DNA from: Ascidiaceihabitans sp023955215
GTDB lineage: Bacteria; Pseudomonadota; Alphaproteobacteria; Rhodobacterales; Rhodobacteraceae
Assembly: GCA_943788345.1 (NCBI GenBank)
Contig: CALSPX010000017.1
Location: 54,440-118,439 of the forward strand
Direction of reading: 5' to 3'
DNA: 64,000 bases
Both the position numbers and the translations under genes were made by a program. Positions within the stretch are counted from its first letter, which is position 1; each line of letters begins with the position of its first letter. This document shows positions 17,150-26,100 of the stretch, piece after piece. Under the pieces are notes generated by a model. The model was not told the origin of the DNA and made no database searches. It saw only the letters and a program-made list of their open reading frames with translations.

Positions 17150-19174
17150 TTAAAAGATGCCTTTGATTTCGTTTCGCAAATAGAGCCGACCATAATCCTC
17201 GCCGTTTGGCGCGAATGGTGCAATCCCAGCGGCTTTGAGCTTAGAGAGAATTCCACGGCGATCTTCTTCAATTTCTTTGGACAGCGTTGATGGTGTCACG
17301 AAACGCGCGTGGAATGCTTCTTGATCGGCTTGAGAGACATAGGTTCGCAAGCCTCCCCATTTGGGATGAGGCATATTGGTTGCGGGTGTGTGTCCTGCGG
17401 CAGAAAATTTTTCGAACCAACCCTCACCACGTTTCCCGATACTTCGATCAAATGCGGCTGCAGTCATATGTGAATGACTGGGAACTGAGCGGGTTTTGAG
17501 GGCCATTCCATCGACATCAACTTTCAAAACACAAAGGCCGCCATATCCAGTTGTATCTGTACGCAGGCCGAGCTGAATTTTTCTGCCGCGGATCGCTGCA
17601 ATAATGATGCCGACATTGATCGACGAACGGCTCTTAGCGCGTTGAATGCTTTCCCATTTCTTGTCGGTCGGATCGACTGGCACAGCCATTTTCTTTAGCT
17701 CCGCGACCAACGCCAATCCATCGGAAACACGCCATGGCGACTTGATCGTTGGAACGTCGATGCGTGGAACCAAAACACCATCTGCCGCCAGAGATGCGAA
17801 CTGGGAGCGGGTTGCTCCTATAGCCTGTTCCATTTCAATTGGGCCAACGAGCGTGGGGATTTCTGAAAGCAAGCCTGCATACTTGGCCGCATCGAATGTT
17901 TTACGGGCAACGGGCCTCACATCGTCTTCATCAAATGCGCCGGCCGCGACGAGGAATTGGTTGAGAAGAAACGCGCCAATCCCCGTTTCCGTCGCAGCAG
18001 AACTGATGGAATGCAACGTTCGCACGGATTGGGTTACGCCGAGGAGATCCTCGCCGGCCGCGACGGGCCAGACATCAAGGATACAATCCCTGAGTAAACC
18101 TCAAAAAGGTGCAAAGGCTTCTTCGCCCAAATAGTCTTTGCGCAAACTGGAATACAATCCGCCGAAAGCCTTCTTGGGTCCATCGTGAGCACCATTTGCA
18201 AAGGCGGCCAGCGCATCCAATGCATCGCGTATTGCGACTTCGCCTTGTCGGGCAACGTCGAAGCCTATGGCCTGTGCCGATCGTCGTTGCGCAATGGCGT
18301 CCAGCAAAGTGGGCGGATCTAATCGAAGCAATTCCGTACCCAGCAACCGACATAATGTTGTCGCTGCGTACAATGAGTGTTGGGCAAGCCAAGTCTTATC
18401 TTGGCCTGTCGCCAAGCGTTCATCGATCCAATGATCATACGGTGATGGCATGACCGCTGGTTGGTCAAAGTCGCCGTTCATGAGTTTTGGAAGGACCTCA
18501 GGGAACCGTTCTGAATAATCATACCGAGCTATTCGGTTGGGTTTCTCCCACAAAGGAACCAGAAGATGGCTGTGGACAAGGCAGACGCTTACTTCTCGTA
18601 ACTGCCAGTGCCCTCGCATCACCATATGCTGCAAAGGTTTGCCAGTATCGTTCTGAGCATCCTCACGAAGGCAGATGGGGCACCCTCGGACCACGGGGTT
18701 CACGATCGCACGTGTTACAAAAACTTCGTCGCGAAAAGTAGTCCGGACATCTCCAATCTGTTGTCCTGTCCAAGAAATGAGGTCCTCCAGTTGATCCGGG
18801 CTCAAATCGCCGCAATTTGCGAGCTGCCTTAAAGCGGAATCATCAAGATGAATTGCTCTTTTGATCGAAAACCCCATATCCGAGGCAAAACCCGTGCAGT
18901 CCCCACCATTCATCGTGGCGATGCGGGAAAGAAACGATGGTACCGTCTCGCGCAGCATTGGTACTGGTCTTAATGGGAGGGGGGCTGGCACGTATTTCCT
19001 GACGTCGAGTGTTGGATTTGATCTCCACCAAATTGGAGGCTGCTTCGTCTTTTGTCCATCGATCAAAAGTGGCGGATTGCGGACCTTCGCTGCTTGCGCG
19101 GGTTCAAAGGAAATTTCGCGAACGCAAACGTTAACTAGGAGAGCTAACTCACGAATTCTACGCACGGTCCCCAT
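17150..19174 (-). pseudogene. tniQ: tniQ (TnsD/TniQ-family transposon targeting protein), interrupted by an in-frame TGA
   Basis: The first 357 codons (19174-18104) include VPMLRETVPSFLSRIATMNG and the zinc-finger-like GCPICLREDAQNDTGKP ... LREVSVCLVHSHLLVPL (CxxC ... CxxH), hallmarks of TniQ. A TGA at 18103-18101 then interrupts, and the same frame continues GLLRDCILDVWPVAAGEDLL and on to the end at 17150, with ATGYGGLCVLKV-like and MPHPKWGGLRTYVS blocks of the same family. Related proteins have Arg at the stop position, so CGA to TGA is the simplest change. TniQ guides Tn7/Tn5053-type elements to their target. No tniA or tniB remains here, so this is a remnant. Confidence 0.85.
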
Positions 19175-19385
19175 CGCGACTTCGTGCTCTATTCATTCTG
19201 TGTCTCACAACGAAGGTTTATTTTCGGGAAGTTGAAATTTGATGCTCAGTCGAGCCAATCAACTATTGCTCGTTAGCAAACGCAGTTATCTTATGGGACA
19301 ATTTTCAAGCAGAAGACATTAACAAGCGGATTATATAAACAATGTTAAAGATGGTGGTGTTGCCTCCAAAGCTTTTTTCTAGAAT
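19175..19385. other. Non-coding stretch between tniQ remnant and the IS3 element
   Basis: AT-rich, no convincing open frame on either strand. It should hold the tniQ promoter region or the broken edge of the original transposon, but nothing specific is recognised. Confidence 0.5.
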
Positions 19386-19457
19386 ACAGTCAGAGGTGGT
19401 CGCGGGATTTCGGACCATTTGTTGAGGTAGATCGACTGATTAGAAAGACGATCTGAC

Positions 19458-19769
19458 ATGACGAAGCGAAAGAACCATTTACCTGAGTTTATGGCGCGTG
19501 TTGCGCTTGCTGCGATCCGCGAAGAGCTGACGCTGGCTGAACTGTCCAAGAAGTACGGCGTACATTCGGGCCAGATCAGCACGTGGAAGCGTGCAGCCCT
19601 GGACAACATGACATCAGCATTCAAACGGCGAGGCGGCGATGGCGTGCCCGAGATGAATACGGCAGAGATTGGGAAGTTGCATTCGAAGATTGGGCAGCTT
19701 GTTGTGGAACGGGATTTTTTGGCCGATGCCTCGCGTCAACTTCTGGGGACGCGAGGCAAAAAATGGTGA
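19458..19769 (+). CDS. IS3-family transposase OrfA
   Basis: 103 residues with the helix-turn-helix IREELTLAELSKKYGVHSGQISTWKRAAL and a following leucine-zipper-like helix (IGKLHSKIGQLVVERDFLADAS), the usual DNA-binding and dimerisation parts of OrfA. The last codons GGC AAA AAA TGG TGA contain an A6 run at 19758-19763. A -1 slip there joins OrfA to OrfB, giving the OrfAB transposase. Confidence 0.93.
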   Translation: MTKRKNHLPEFMARVALAAIREELTLAELSKKYGVHSGQISTWKRAALDNMTSAFKRRGGDGVPEMNTAEIGKLHSKIGQLVVERDFLADASRQLLGTRGKKW

Positions 19770-20593
19770 GCAAGGACCACAAGCTGAGTGTCCGGCGTCA
19801 ATGTGCGCTGCTGACGCTGGCACGGTCGAACCTGTACTACCAGCCGAAGGGCGAGAGTGCGCAGAACCTGCGGTTCATGGGGATCATCAACAAGCAGTTC
19901 CTGGAAACGCCGTGGTATGGCTCGCGGCAAATGGCGCGGTACATGAAGCGAAATGGCCACAAATGTGGCCACCATCGCGTGCGCCGTCTGATGCGGCTTA
20001 TGAGGTTGGTTCCAATTTATCAGGAACCCAATACCAGCAAGAAGCACCCACAGCACAAGATCTGGCCCTATCTGCTGAGGAATGTGGTGATCGACCGATC
20101 CAACCAAGTTTGGTGTGCTGATATCACCTATATACCGATGCGGCGTGGGTTCCTTTACCTCGTGGCGATTATGGATTGGTACAGTCGTAAGGTTCTGGCG
20201 TGGCGGCTTTCCAACAGCATGGACGCCGCGTTCTGCGTCGATGCGCTGAAGGACGCCCTAGCCAAACACGGTACGCCGGAGATCTTCAACACGGATCAGG
20301 GCAGCCAGTTCACCAGTGGTGATTGGATCGATGTGCTGAGCGATGCGAAGGTCAAGATCAGCATGGACGGTAAGGGCCGTTGGATCGACAACCGCATGAT
20401 TGAGCGGCTCTGGCGATCCCTCAAGTACGAATGCATCTATCTGCACGCCTTTGAGAAAGGCTCAGAGACCAAGGCGGGTATCGATAAATGGATAGCTTAC
20501 TACAATGTTGAACGGCCGCATTCGACCCACGGCATCTTGACCCCTGACGAGGCCTATGACAACAAAATAGAACCAATGAGATTAGCAGCCTGA
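19763..20593 (+). CDS. IS3-family transposase OrfB (DDE integrase domain)
   Basis: Read from the ATG at 19763, which overlaps the orfA end, 276 residues. The catalytic triad is complete: D120 (VWCADITYIP), D178 (FNTDQGSQFTS) and E214 (RWIDNRMIERLWRS), with the canonical 35 residues between the second D and E. The HTH_21-type region is PWYGSRQMARYMKRNG. It is expressed either by -1 frameshifting at the A6 run (the frame after the slip enters at this ATG) or by restart. No internal stops, so the element may be active. Confidence 0.94.
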   Translation: MVSKDHKLSVRRQCALLTLARSNLYYQPKGESAQNLRFMGIINKQFLETPWYGSRQMARYMKRNGHKCGHHRVRRLMRLMRLVPIYQEPNTSKKHPQHKIWPYLLRNVVIDRSNQVWCADITYIPMRRGFLYLVAIMDWYSRKVLAWRLSNSMDAAFCVDALKDALAKHGTPEIFNTDQGSQFTSGDWIDVLSDAKVKISMDGKGRWIDNRMIERLWRSLKYECIYLHAFEKGSETKAGIDKWIAYYNVERPHSTHGILTPDEAYDNKIEPMRLAA

Positions 20594-20757
20594 CACGAAA
20601 CCTTGATCTACCTTAACAAGGCTGCAAACTGGTCGAAAAACTAGGACCACCTCTGTCTGTGACAATGATGCCGTCTTTTCCGCGCCTGTAATTTTGTTCC
20701 GTTTACGCCTTTAGTATTAAAAACTAGGACAGGAAAAACGAAGTTAGGAGCAAACTA

Positions 20758-22365
20758 ATGCAAGAATGGTGGCGAAGCGCCGTAATCTATCAGGTGTATC
20801 CCCGTTCTTTTCAGGATAGCACCGGAAATGGTGTTGGTGATCTGGCTGGGATCACACAAAGATTGGATCATATTGCTGAATTGGGAGTCGATTGCATCTG
20901 GCTGTCTCCAATTTGCACATCGCCACAGGCTGACATGGGGTATGATGTATCTGACTACACCTCTGTTGATCCATTATTTGGCGATATGGCTGCATTTGAT
21001 GATTTGATCGCGGGCGCGCATGCGCGAGGGCTGAAAGTCATTGTCGACCAAGTGTTGTCGCACACGTCAGATCAACACGCATGGTTCAAACAATCCCGCC
21101 TGAGCCGTGATAATGACAAAGCCGATTGGTATGTCTGGGCTGATCCAAAACCTGATGGATCGCCGCCAACAAACTGGCATAGCCATTTCGGCGGTCCCGC
21201 TTGGGAATTTGATCCAGGACGAGGGCAATATTACCTCCATAACTTTCTTGCGTCGCAGCCTGATTTGAATTTTCACAATCCAGATGTCGTTGATGCGATT
21301 CTGGATACGTGTAAGTTTTGGCTGGATCGTGGTTTGGACGGTTTCCGTTTGGATACGGTAAATTACTATTTCCACGATCAACAATTGCGATCAAACCCAC
21401 CCGCACAGGCCACCCCGCAGGTTATGGCGACTGATTTGTATGGGATGCAAAACAACATTTACAACAAGACACGGCCTGAAAACTTGGTGTTTTTGGAACG
21501 CCTGCGTGCGCTTACAGATCAGTATGATGACATTATGATGGTCGGTGAAGTTGGTGAAATGGGTCGGCGTTCGATTGAAATTATGGGTGAATACACAGCG
21601 GGCACTGAACGTTTGCACATGTCCTATAGCTTTGCCATGTTGGGCCCCGATTTCAATGCAGAGCATTTTCGCAATTGTATCGAAGGATTTCAATCAGGTG
21701 CACCAGACGGTCACCCTTATTGGTCATTCAGCAATCACGATGTTCCGCGTCAGGTCACTCGATGGGGCGATCACGCGGTATCCGACGATGCGATTGCACG
21801 ATTGGCCTGTGCGATGCTGATGTCATTTGAAGGCACAATAGGTATCTATCAAGGCGAAGAATTGGGGCAAACCGAAACCGAGCTGGTGTTCGAAGAACTG
21901 ACCGATCCCCCCGCAATTCGGTATTGGCCTGCAATCAAAGGGCGCGATGGATGTCGTACCCCTATGACATGGGAAGGCGATACACCCAACGCAGGGTTTT
22001 CCGACGCCAAACCATGGTTGCCTGTAAAACCGCCACAGGCCGCACATGCGGTAGACCTACAAACCGATGATGGGATCTTGCCGTTTTATAAATTTATGAT
22101 TGCGTTGCGTAAAAATAGTGATGTTTTGTCTCGTGGTAAAACGACATTCATTTCGCTGCCTGAACCGTTGTTGGCATTCATGCGCATACATAACGGGCAA
22201 TGTATGACGTTTATTTTCAACTTGTCTAAAGACTCGCAAATTGTTCCGTTGTCTGCCGTTGCTGAAATAGCCTGTGGATCGGGCGCAGCCGTTGTAGGTG
22301 ATGCCCTAAATTTAGATGGTAATGGGTTTGCGTATTTGTCCCACAGCGATGGTCGCGTGATTTAG
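20758..22365 (+). CDS. Alpha-glucosidase (GH13, oligo-1,6-glucosidase/AglA type)
   Basis: 535 residues. Cleaves terminal alpha-glucosyl links of maltooligosaccharides or isomaltose. It starts WWRSAVIYQVYPRSFQDSTGNGVGD, the GH13 entry block. The catalytic nucleophile is D199 (GLDGFRLDTVNYY), the acid/base E264 (MVGEVGE), and the transition-state Asp D328 (FSNHD). It is cytosolic, with no signal peptide. AGGAG lies at good spacing before the ATG. It is tail to tail with pgm (one base between stops), so it probably feeds glucose into the adjacent glycogen pathway. Sucrose or trehalulose hydrolase activity in the same subfamily cannot be excluded. Confidence 0.9.
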   Translation: MQEWWRSAVIYQVYPRSFQDSTGNGVGDLAGITQRLDHIAELGVDCIWLSPICTSPQADMGYDVSDYTSVDPLFGDMAAFDDLIAGAHARGLKVIVDQVLSHTSDQHAWFKQSRLSRDNDKADWYVWADPKPDGSPPTNWHSHFGGPAWEFDPGRGQYYLHNFLASQPDLNFHNPDVVDAILDTCKFWLDRGLDGFRLDTVNYYFHDQQLRSNPPAQATPQVMATDLYGMQNNIYNKTRPENLVFLERLRALTDQYDDIMMVGEVGEMGRRSIEIMGEYTAGTERLHMSYSFAMLGPDFNAEHFRNCIEGFQSGAPDGHPYWSFSNHDVPRQVTRWGDHAVSDDAIARLACAMLMSFEGTIGIYQGEELGQTETELVFEELTDPPAIRYWPAIKGRDGCRTPMTWEGDTPNAGFSDAKPWLPVKPPQAAHAVDLQTDDGILPFYKFMIALRKNSDVLSRGKTTFISLPEPLLAFMRIHNGQCMTFIFNLSKDSQIVPLSAVAEIACGSGAAVVGDALNLDGNGFAYLSHSDGRVI

Positions 22366-22366
22366 A

Positions 22367-23998
22367 TCAGGTGATCACATCCGGGGCCGTACGCCCAGTG
22401 ATTGCCACCAAATCAGATAGGATAAGCGCCGCATCCCGTACGGGTTGTAGCACGGACATTACGTCCTGCTGTAGTCGATTAGGGTTGATTTCCAGCTGTT
22501 CCAGATAGATCCTGATTGTTGCACCTTGGGTGCCAGTGCCTGACAATCGAAACACGACCCGCGCGCCGCCGACAAATGAAATGCGTAACCCTTGGTTTGC
22601 TGACGTGGATCCGTCAACAGGATCAAGATAGCTAAATTCATCTGCGGTCTCTATGTCCAATGTACCGATTTTTTGACCGACCAAGTCACCCAATTTAGCC
22701 TGTAAACCGTTAATCATTTGGGTTGCTTTGTCACTTTCGACCGCTTCGTAGTCTAATCGTGAGTAGTAACACCGACCGTGGGTAGCCCAAAGATCATTCA
22801 TCAAATCGGTTACTGACATTTTGGTTTCTGCCAGAATGTTCAACCACAAAAGCACCGCCCACAGTCCGTCTTTTTCGCGGACATGATCTGATCCTGTTCC
22901 TGCGCTTTCTTCGCCACACAGTGTGACTTTGCCTGCATCCAAAAGGTTGCCGAAAAATTTCCAACCAGTTGGAGTTTCATAACATGCAATACCCAAACTA
23001 TCGGCGACGCGATCCACGGCACGCGATGTTGGCATGGATCGCGCGACCCCTGCCAAGCCACCCCGGTATGCTGGGGCCAAATGTGCCTTGGCTGTCAGTA
23101 GTGCCAAACTATCAGACGGCGTTATATAAGCGCCGCGGCCAACGATCATGTTGCGGTCGCCGTCCCCATCAGATGCGGCCCCAAAATCTGGAGCATCTGT
23201 GCCATACATTTTGTCCATCAATTGCTTGGCCCAAATCGGGTTCGGGTCAGGGTGTCCCTTGCCAAAATCCTCGCTTGGGATGCCGTTGATAACAGTGCCT
23301 TTGGCAGCCCCCAACATGTCCTCCAGAATGGCATGTGCGTAGGGGCCTGTTACGGCGTGCATTGCATCAAAACACATGGTGAACCCGTTAGCGAACAAGT
23401 TGTGTATTTTGTCAAAGTTCACAATTGATCGCATCAAAGTGGCGTAGTCTGCAACTGGGTCAACGATTTCGACCTCCATACTTTCGACAGATTGGATTCC
23501 GATTTCAGTCAAATCTATATCGTCGCAGGCCGCTATCTTAAAGAAATCCAAGGTCGCGGTGCGTTGAAAAATCTCGTCTGTGATCCGCTCAGATGCGGGT
23601 CCACCATTGCGGCCATTATACTTCAATCCAAAGTCTGCATCAGGCCCACCAGGGTTGTGACTTGCCGACAGGATCAATCCACCATCCGCCTTGCGCAAGC
23701 GGATCAGATGCGATGCAGCAGGGGTTGATAATATCCCCCCCTGTCCCACAATACATTTTGTGGCTCCATTTGCCGCCGCCATGCGTAGAATAATCTGGAT
23801 AGCTTGATCGTTGTAAAACCGGCCGTCCCCGCCAACTATCAGTGTTTTCCCTTCGATCCCACCGATCCCATCAAAGATCGCTTGCACATAATTTTCTAGA
23901 AAGTGTGGTCGCCGAAACACTGCGGTCTGTTTGCGTAAACCGCTCGTACCCGGTTTTTGACCTTCAATAGGGGTCGTCCTAACGATTTGCGTTGGCAT
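22367..23998 (-). CDS. pgm: Phosphoglucomutase (alpha-D-glucose phosphate-specific)
   Basis: 543 residues; interconverts glucose-1-P and glucose-6-P, linking glycogen to central metabolism. The phosphoserine is S113 in the ILSASHNPGGPDADFG block, the metal loop is GAASDGDGDRN, and sugar binding is at CGEESAGTGSDHVREKDGLW. It begins MPTQIVRTTPIEGQKPGTSGLRK, the usual N-terminus, with AGGGAG upstream. It starts 17 bp after the glgX stop and is the last gene of the glg operon. Confidence 0.96.
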   Translation of the reverse strand: MPTQIVRTTPIEGQKPGTSGLRKQTAVFRRPHFLENYVQAIFDGIGGIEGKTLIVGGDGRFYNDQAIQIILRMAAANGATKCIVGQGGILSTPAASHLIRLRKADGGLILSASHNPGGPDADFGLKYNGRNGGPASERITDEIFQRTATLDFFKIAACDDIDLTEIGIQSVESMEVEIVDPVADYATLMRSIVNFDKIHNLFANGFTMCFDAMHAVTGPYAHAILEDMLGAAKGTVINGIPSEDFGKGHPDPNPIWAKQLMDKMYGTDAPDFGAASDGDGDRNMIVGRGAYITPSDSLALLTAKAHLAPAYRGGLAGVARSMPTSRAVDRVADSLGIACYETPTGWKFFGNLLDAGKVTLCGEESAGTGSDHVREKDGLWAVLLWLNILAETKMSVTDLMNDLWATHGRCYYSRLDYEAVESDKATQMINGLQAKLGDLVGQKIGTLDIETADEFSYLDPVDGSTSANQGLRISFVGGARVVFRLSGTGTQGATIRIYLEQLEINPNRLQQDVMSVLQPVRDAALILSDLVAITGRTAPDVIT

Positions 23999-24015
23999 GT
24001 TTCATACTCCCTTTA

Positions 24016-26100
24016 TTATACATCTGTTTTGATGCGTTCCTTTGAAAAAACGACAACACTGTTTGCTTTGATCAGTGTACCTGAAATTGGCTTTGTCGCA
24101 TCCGCAGCACCAGTGTCGAAACTTCGGACCCAATGTTCACCAATCGGCAGGCTTGGAACCGTTATGTCAACGGCATCCCCTCGGTTCAAAATAACCAACA
24201 GTGCCCGTTGGCGATGTACATAAGATGGGGATCCAGCGGCGGTTCGCAATTCAGCAACAAGCATCCCCGCATTCGGATCATCCCAATCTGTCTGTTTCAT
24301 TGGTTTTCCGTCTGCGCGACGCCAAAAAAGATCAGATTCCCCATCATATTTGCGTTGCCGAGAATGAAGGAACCTTGTCTGTCGCAACAACGGATGTTCG
24401 TCACGAAACGTGATGGCTTGCTGGCAAAATTCCAAGAACGGATCTGTTTCATCAGGCCAGTTCACCCAACCCAATTTATTGTCCTGGCAGTAGACGTTGT
24501 TGTTGCCGCTCTGCGAATTGCTAAGTTCATCGCCAGCAAGTAGCATTGGTGTGCCTTGGGACAACATCAGTGTCGCAAACATATTACGTTTGCGTTGTAA
24601 TCGCGCAGCTTCCAGATCAGGATCATTCGAGGGTCCTTCGACACCCATATTTTCGGAGTGGTTGTTGGAGTGTCCGTCCCGTCCGTCTTCGCCGTTGGCC
24701 AAATTGTGTTTCTGATTATAGCTGACAGTATCTTGCAACGTGAAACCGTCGTGAGCGGTCAGGAAATTGAGCGAAGATGTTGCAGGGCGTCCATCATGGT
24801 CAAAATACGGGGCGGATCCAACCAATCGTTCAGCCATTGGTTTGATTTTACCGGGATCATTGCGCCAAAATCCGCGAACATCATCGCGGTATTTATCATT
24901 CCATTCCGCAAATGGCGCAGGGTACGCTCCCAACTGATATCCACCGGGTCCAATATCCCAAGGTTCAGCAATCAGTTTTACCTGATTTAGGACAGGGTCT
25001 TGCCCAATCGCGCGGAAAAATGGGCCATCGCGTTCAAACCCTTGCGCTGTTCGGCCAAGGCTCGAACACAGGTCGAACCTAAACCCGTCAACATGCATAA
25101 CCTGAACCCAATACCGCAAGCTATCCATCACAAGACGGATGACGGCAGGGTTTTCAAAATTCAATGTGTTGCCACAGCCTGAATCATCAATGTAGTAGCG
25201 CGGGTTATCATGCAGTCGATAGTAGCTCGCGTTGTCCAAACCCCGAAACATCAGGGTCGGACCAAGTTCTGACCCTTCGGCGGTGTGATTGTAAACCACA
25301 TCCAAGATGACTTCGATCCCGGCCGCATGAAACCGGCGTACCATCTGTTGAAATTCGGCAATATCGGACCCTTGCATGTAACGCGGATCGGGCGCGAAAA
25401 ACCCATATGTCATATACCCCCAGTAATTCGTGAGTCCGCGATCCAGTAAAAACTTTTCATTCAGAAAAGCCTGAACAGGTAATAATTCAACGGCGGTGAC
25501 GCCCAATTTGTTCAAATGATCCAAGATCGGTTCAGATGACATCGCCGCATATGTTCCAGGATTATTGGTCTCCGGATGACCGGCAGTCAGACCTTTGACA
25601 TGCGCTTCGTAGATCACTGATTTTTTCAAAGGATGGCCCGGTGCAGTCACTGCTCCCCTGTCAAAATACGGGTCGACAACCACACTGCGTGGCATGTATG
25701 GGGCGCTGTCGGCCGAATTGAAGCTGAGGTCTTTGTCAGTGTGCCCTGGCTGATATGTGAACAGGGCATCGTTCCATATTGGGTGGCCCGTCAACTGTTT
25801 TGCGTATGGGTCGATCAACAGTTTATTTGCATTGAAACGGTGCCCCTTGGTCGGTTCAAACGGGCCGTCCATTCGAAATCCGTACTTTTGCCCTTTCGTC
25901 ATTCCAGGAACATATCCGTGCCAAACATGGCCCTGACGTTCTGGAAGCGAGATGCGCTGAACCTCAGTTCCTGCATCGTCAAAAAGGCACAAAGTGACGG
26001 TTGTTGCGTGGCGTGAAAAAACTGCAAAATTTACACCATCAGGATCCAGCGTCGCGCCAAGGGGTGCGGACTGACCTGGTCGGATTTCAAATTGGGACAT
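24016..26100 (-). CDS. glgX: Glycogen debranching enzyme GlgX
   Basis: An isoamylase-type GH13 that hydrolyses alpha-1,6 branches of limit dextrin. An N-terminal CBM48 (GATLDPDGVNFAVFSRHAT) is followed by a catalytic barrel with nucleophile Asp in HVDGFRFDLCSSLGR and Glu in LIAEPWDIGPGGYQLG; MLLAGDELSNSQSGNNN is diagnostic of GlgX. The open frame continues upstream inside glgA, but the ATG at 26100 (MSQFEIRPGQSAPLG) shares one base with the glgA stop (TAATG), a translational-coupling junction. This gives 694 residues. Confidence 0.95.
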   Translation of the reverse strand: MSQFEIRPGQSAPLGATLDPDGVNFAVFSRHATTVTLCLFDDAGTEVQRISLPERQGHVWHGYVPGMTKGQKYGFRMDGPFEPTKGHRFNANKLLIDPYAKQLTGHPIWNDALFTYQPGHTDKDLSFNSADSAPYMPRSVVVDPYFDRGAVTAPGHPLKKSVIYEAHVKGLTAGHPETNNPGTYAAMSSEPILDHLNKLGVTAVELLPVQAFLNEKFLLDRGLTNYWGYMTYGFFAPDPRYMQGSDIAEFQQMVRRFHAAGIEVILDVVYNHTAEGSELGPTLMFRGLDNASYYRLHDNPRYYIDDSGCGNTLNFENPAVIRLVMDSLRYWVQVMHVDGFRFDLCSSLGRTAQGFERDGPFFRAIGQDPVLNQVKLIAEPWDIGPGGYQLGAYPAPFAEWNDKYRDDVRGFWRNDPGKIKPMAERLVGSAPYFDHDGRPATSSLNFLTAHDGFTLQDTVSYNQKHNLANGEDGRDGHSNNHSENMGVEGPSNDPDLEAARLQRKRNMFATLMLSQGTPMLLAGDELSNSQSGNNNVYCQDNKLGWVNWPDETDPFLEFCQQAITFRDEHPLLRQTRFLHSRQRKYDGESDLFWRRADGKPMKQTDWDDPNAGMLVAELRTAAGSPSYVHRQRALLVILNRGDAVDITVPSLPIGEHWVRSFDTGAADATKPISGTLIKANSVVVFSKERIKTDV

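Larger units (their letters stand above)
19386..20660 (+). mobile_element. IS3-family insertion sequence, apparently intact
   Basis: About 1.27 kb with imperfect inverted ends. The left end ACAGTCAGAGGTGGTC matches the complement of the right end, ACAGACAGAGGTGGTC, in 15 of 16 bases. Inside, TTTCG.ACCA and TTGAGGTAGATC / TTAAGGTAGATC are further shared blocks. It contains orfA and orfB overlapping at an A6 run. No convincing 3-4 bp target duplication is visible at these bounds, so the exact ends or a flanking deletion remain open. Confidence 0.85.

Noticed and set aside
19285..19325. ATTTTCA and AGAAGAC blocks resembling the tni terminus
   Set aside because: The two blocks are split by three extra bases and are in the same orientation as the left end rather than inverted, so probably chance.
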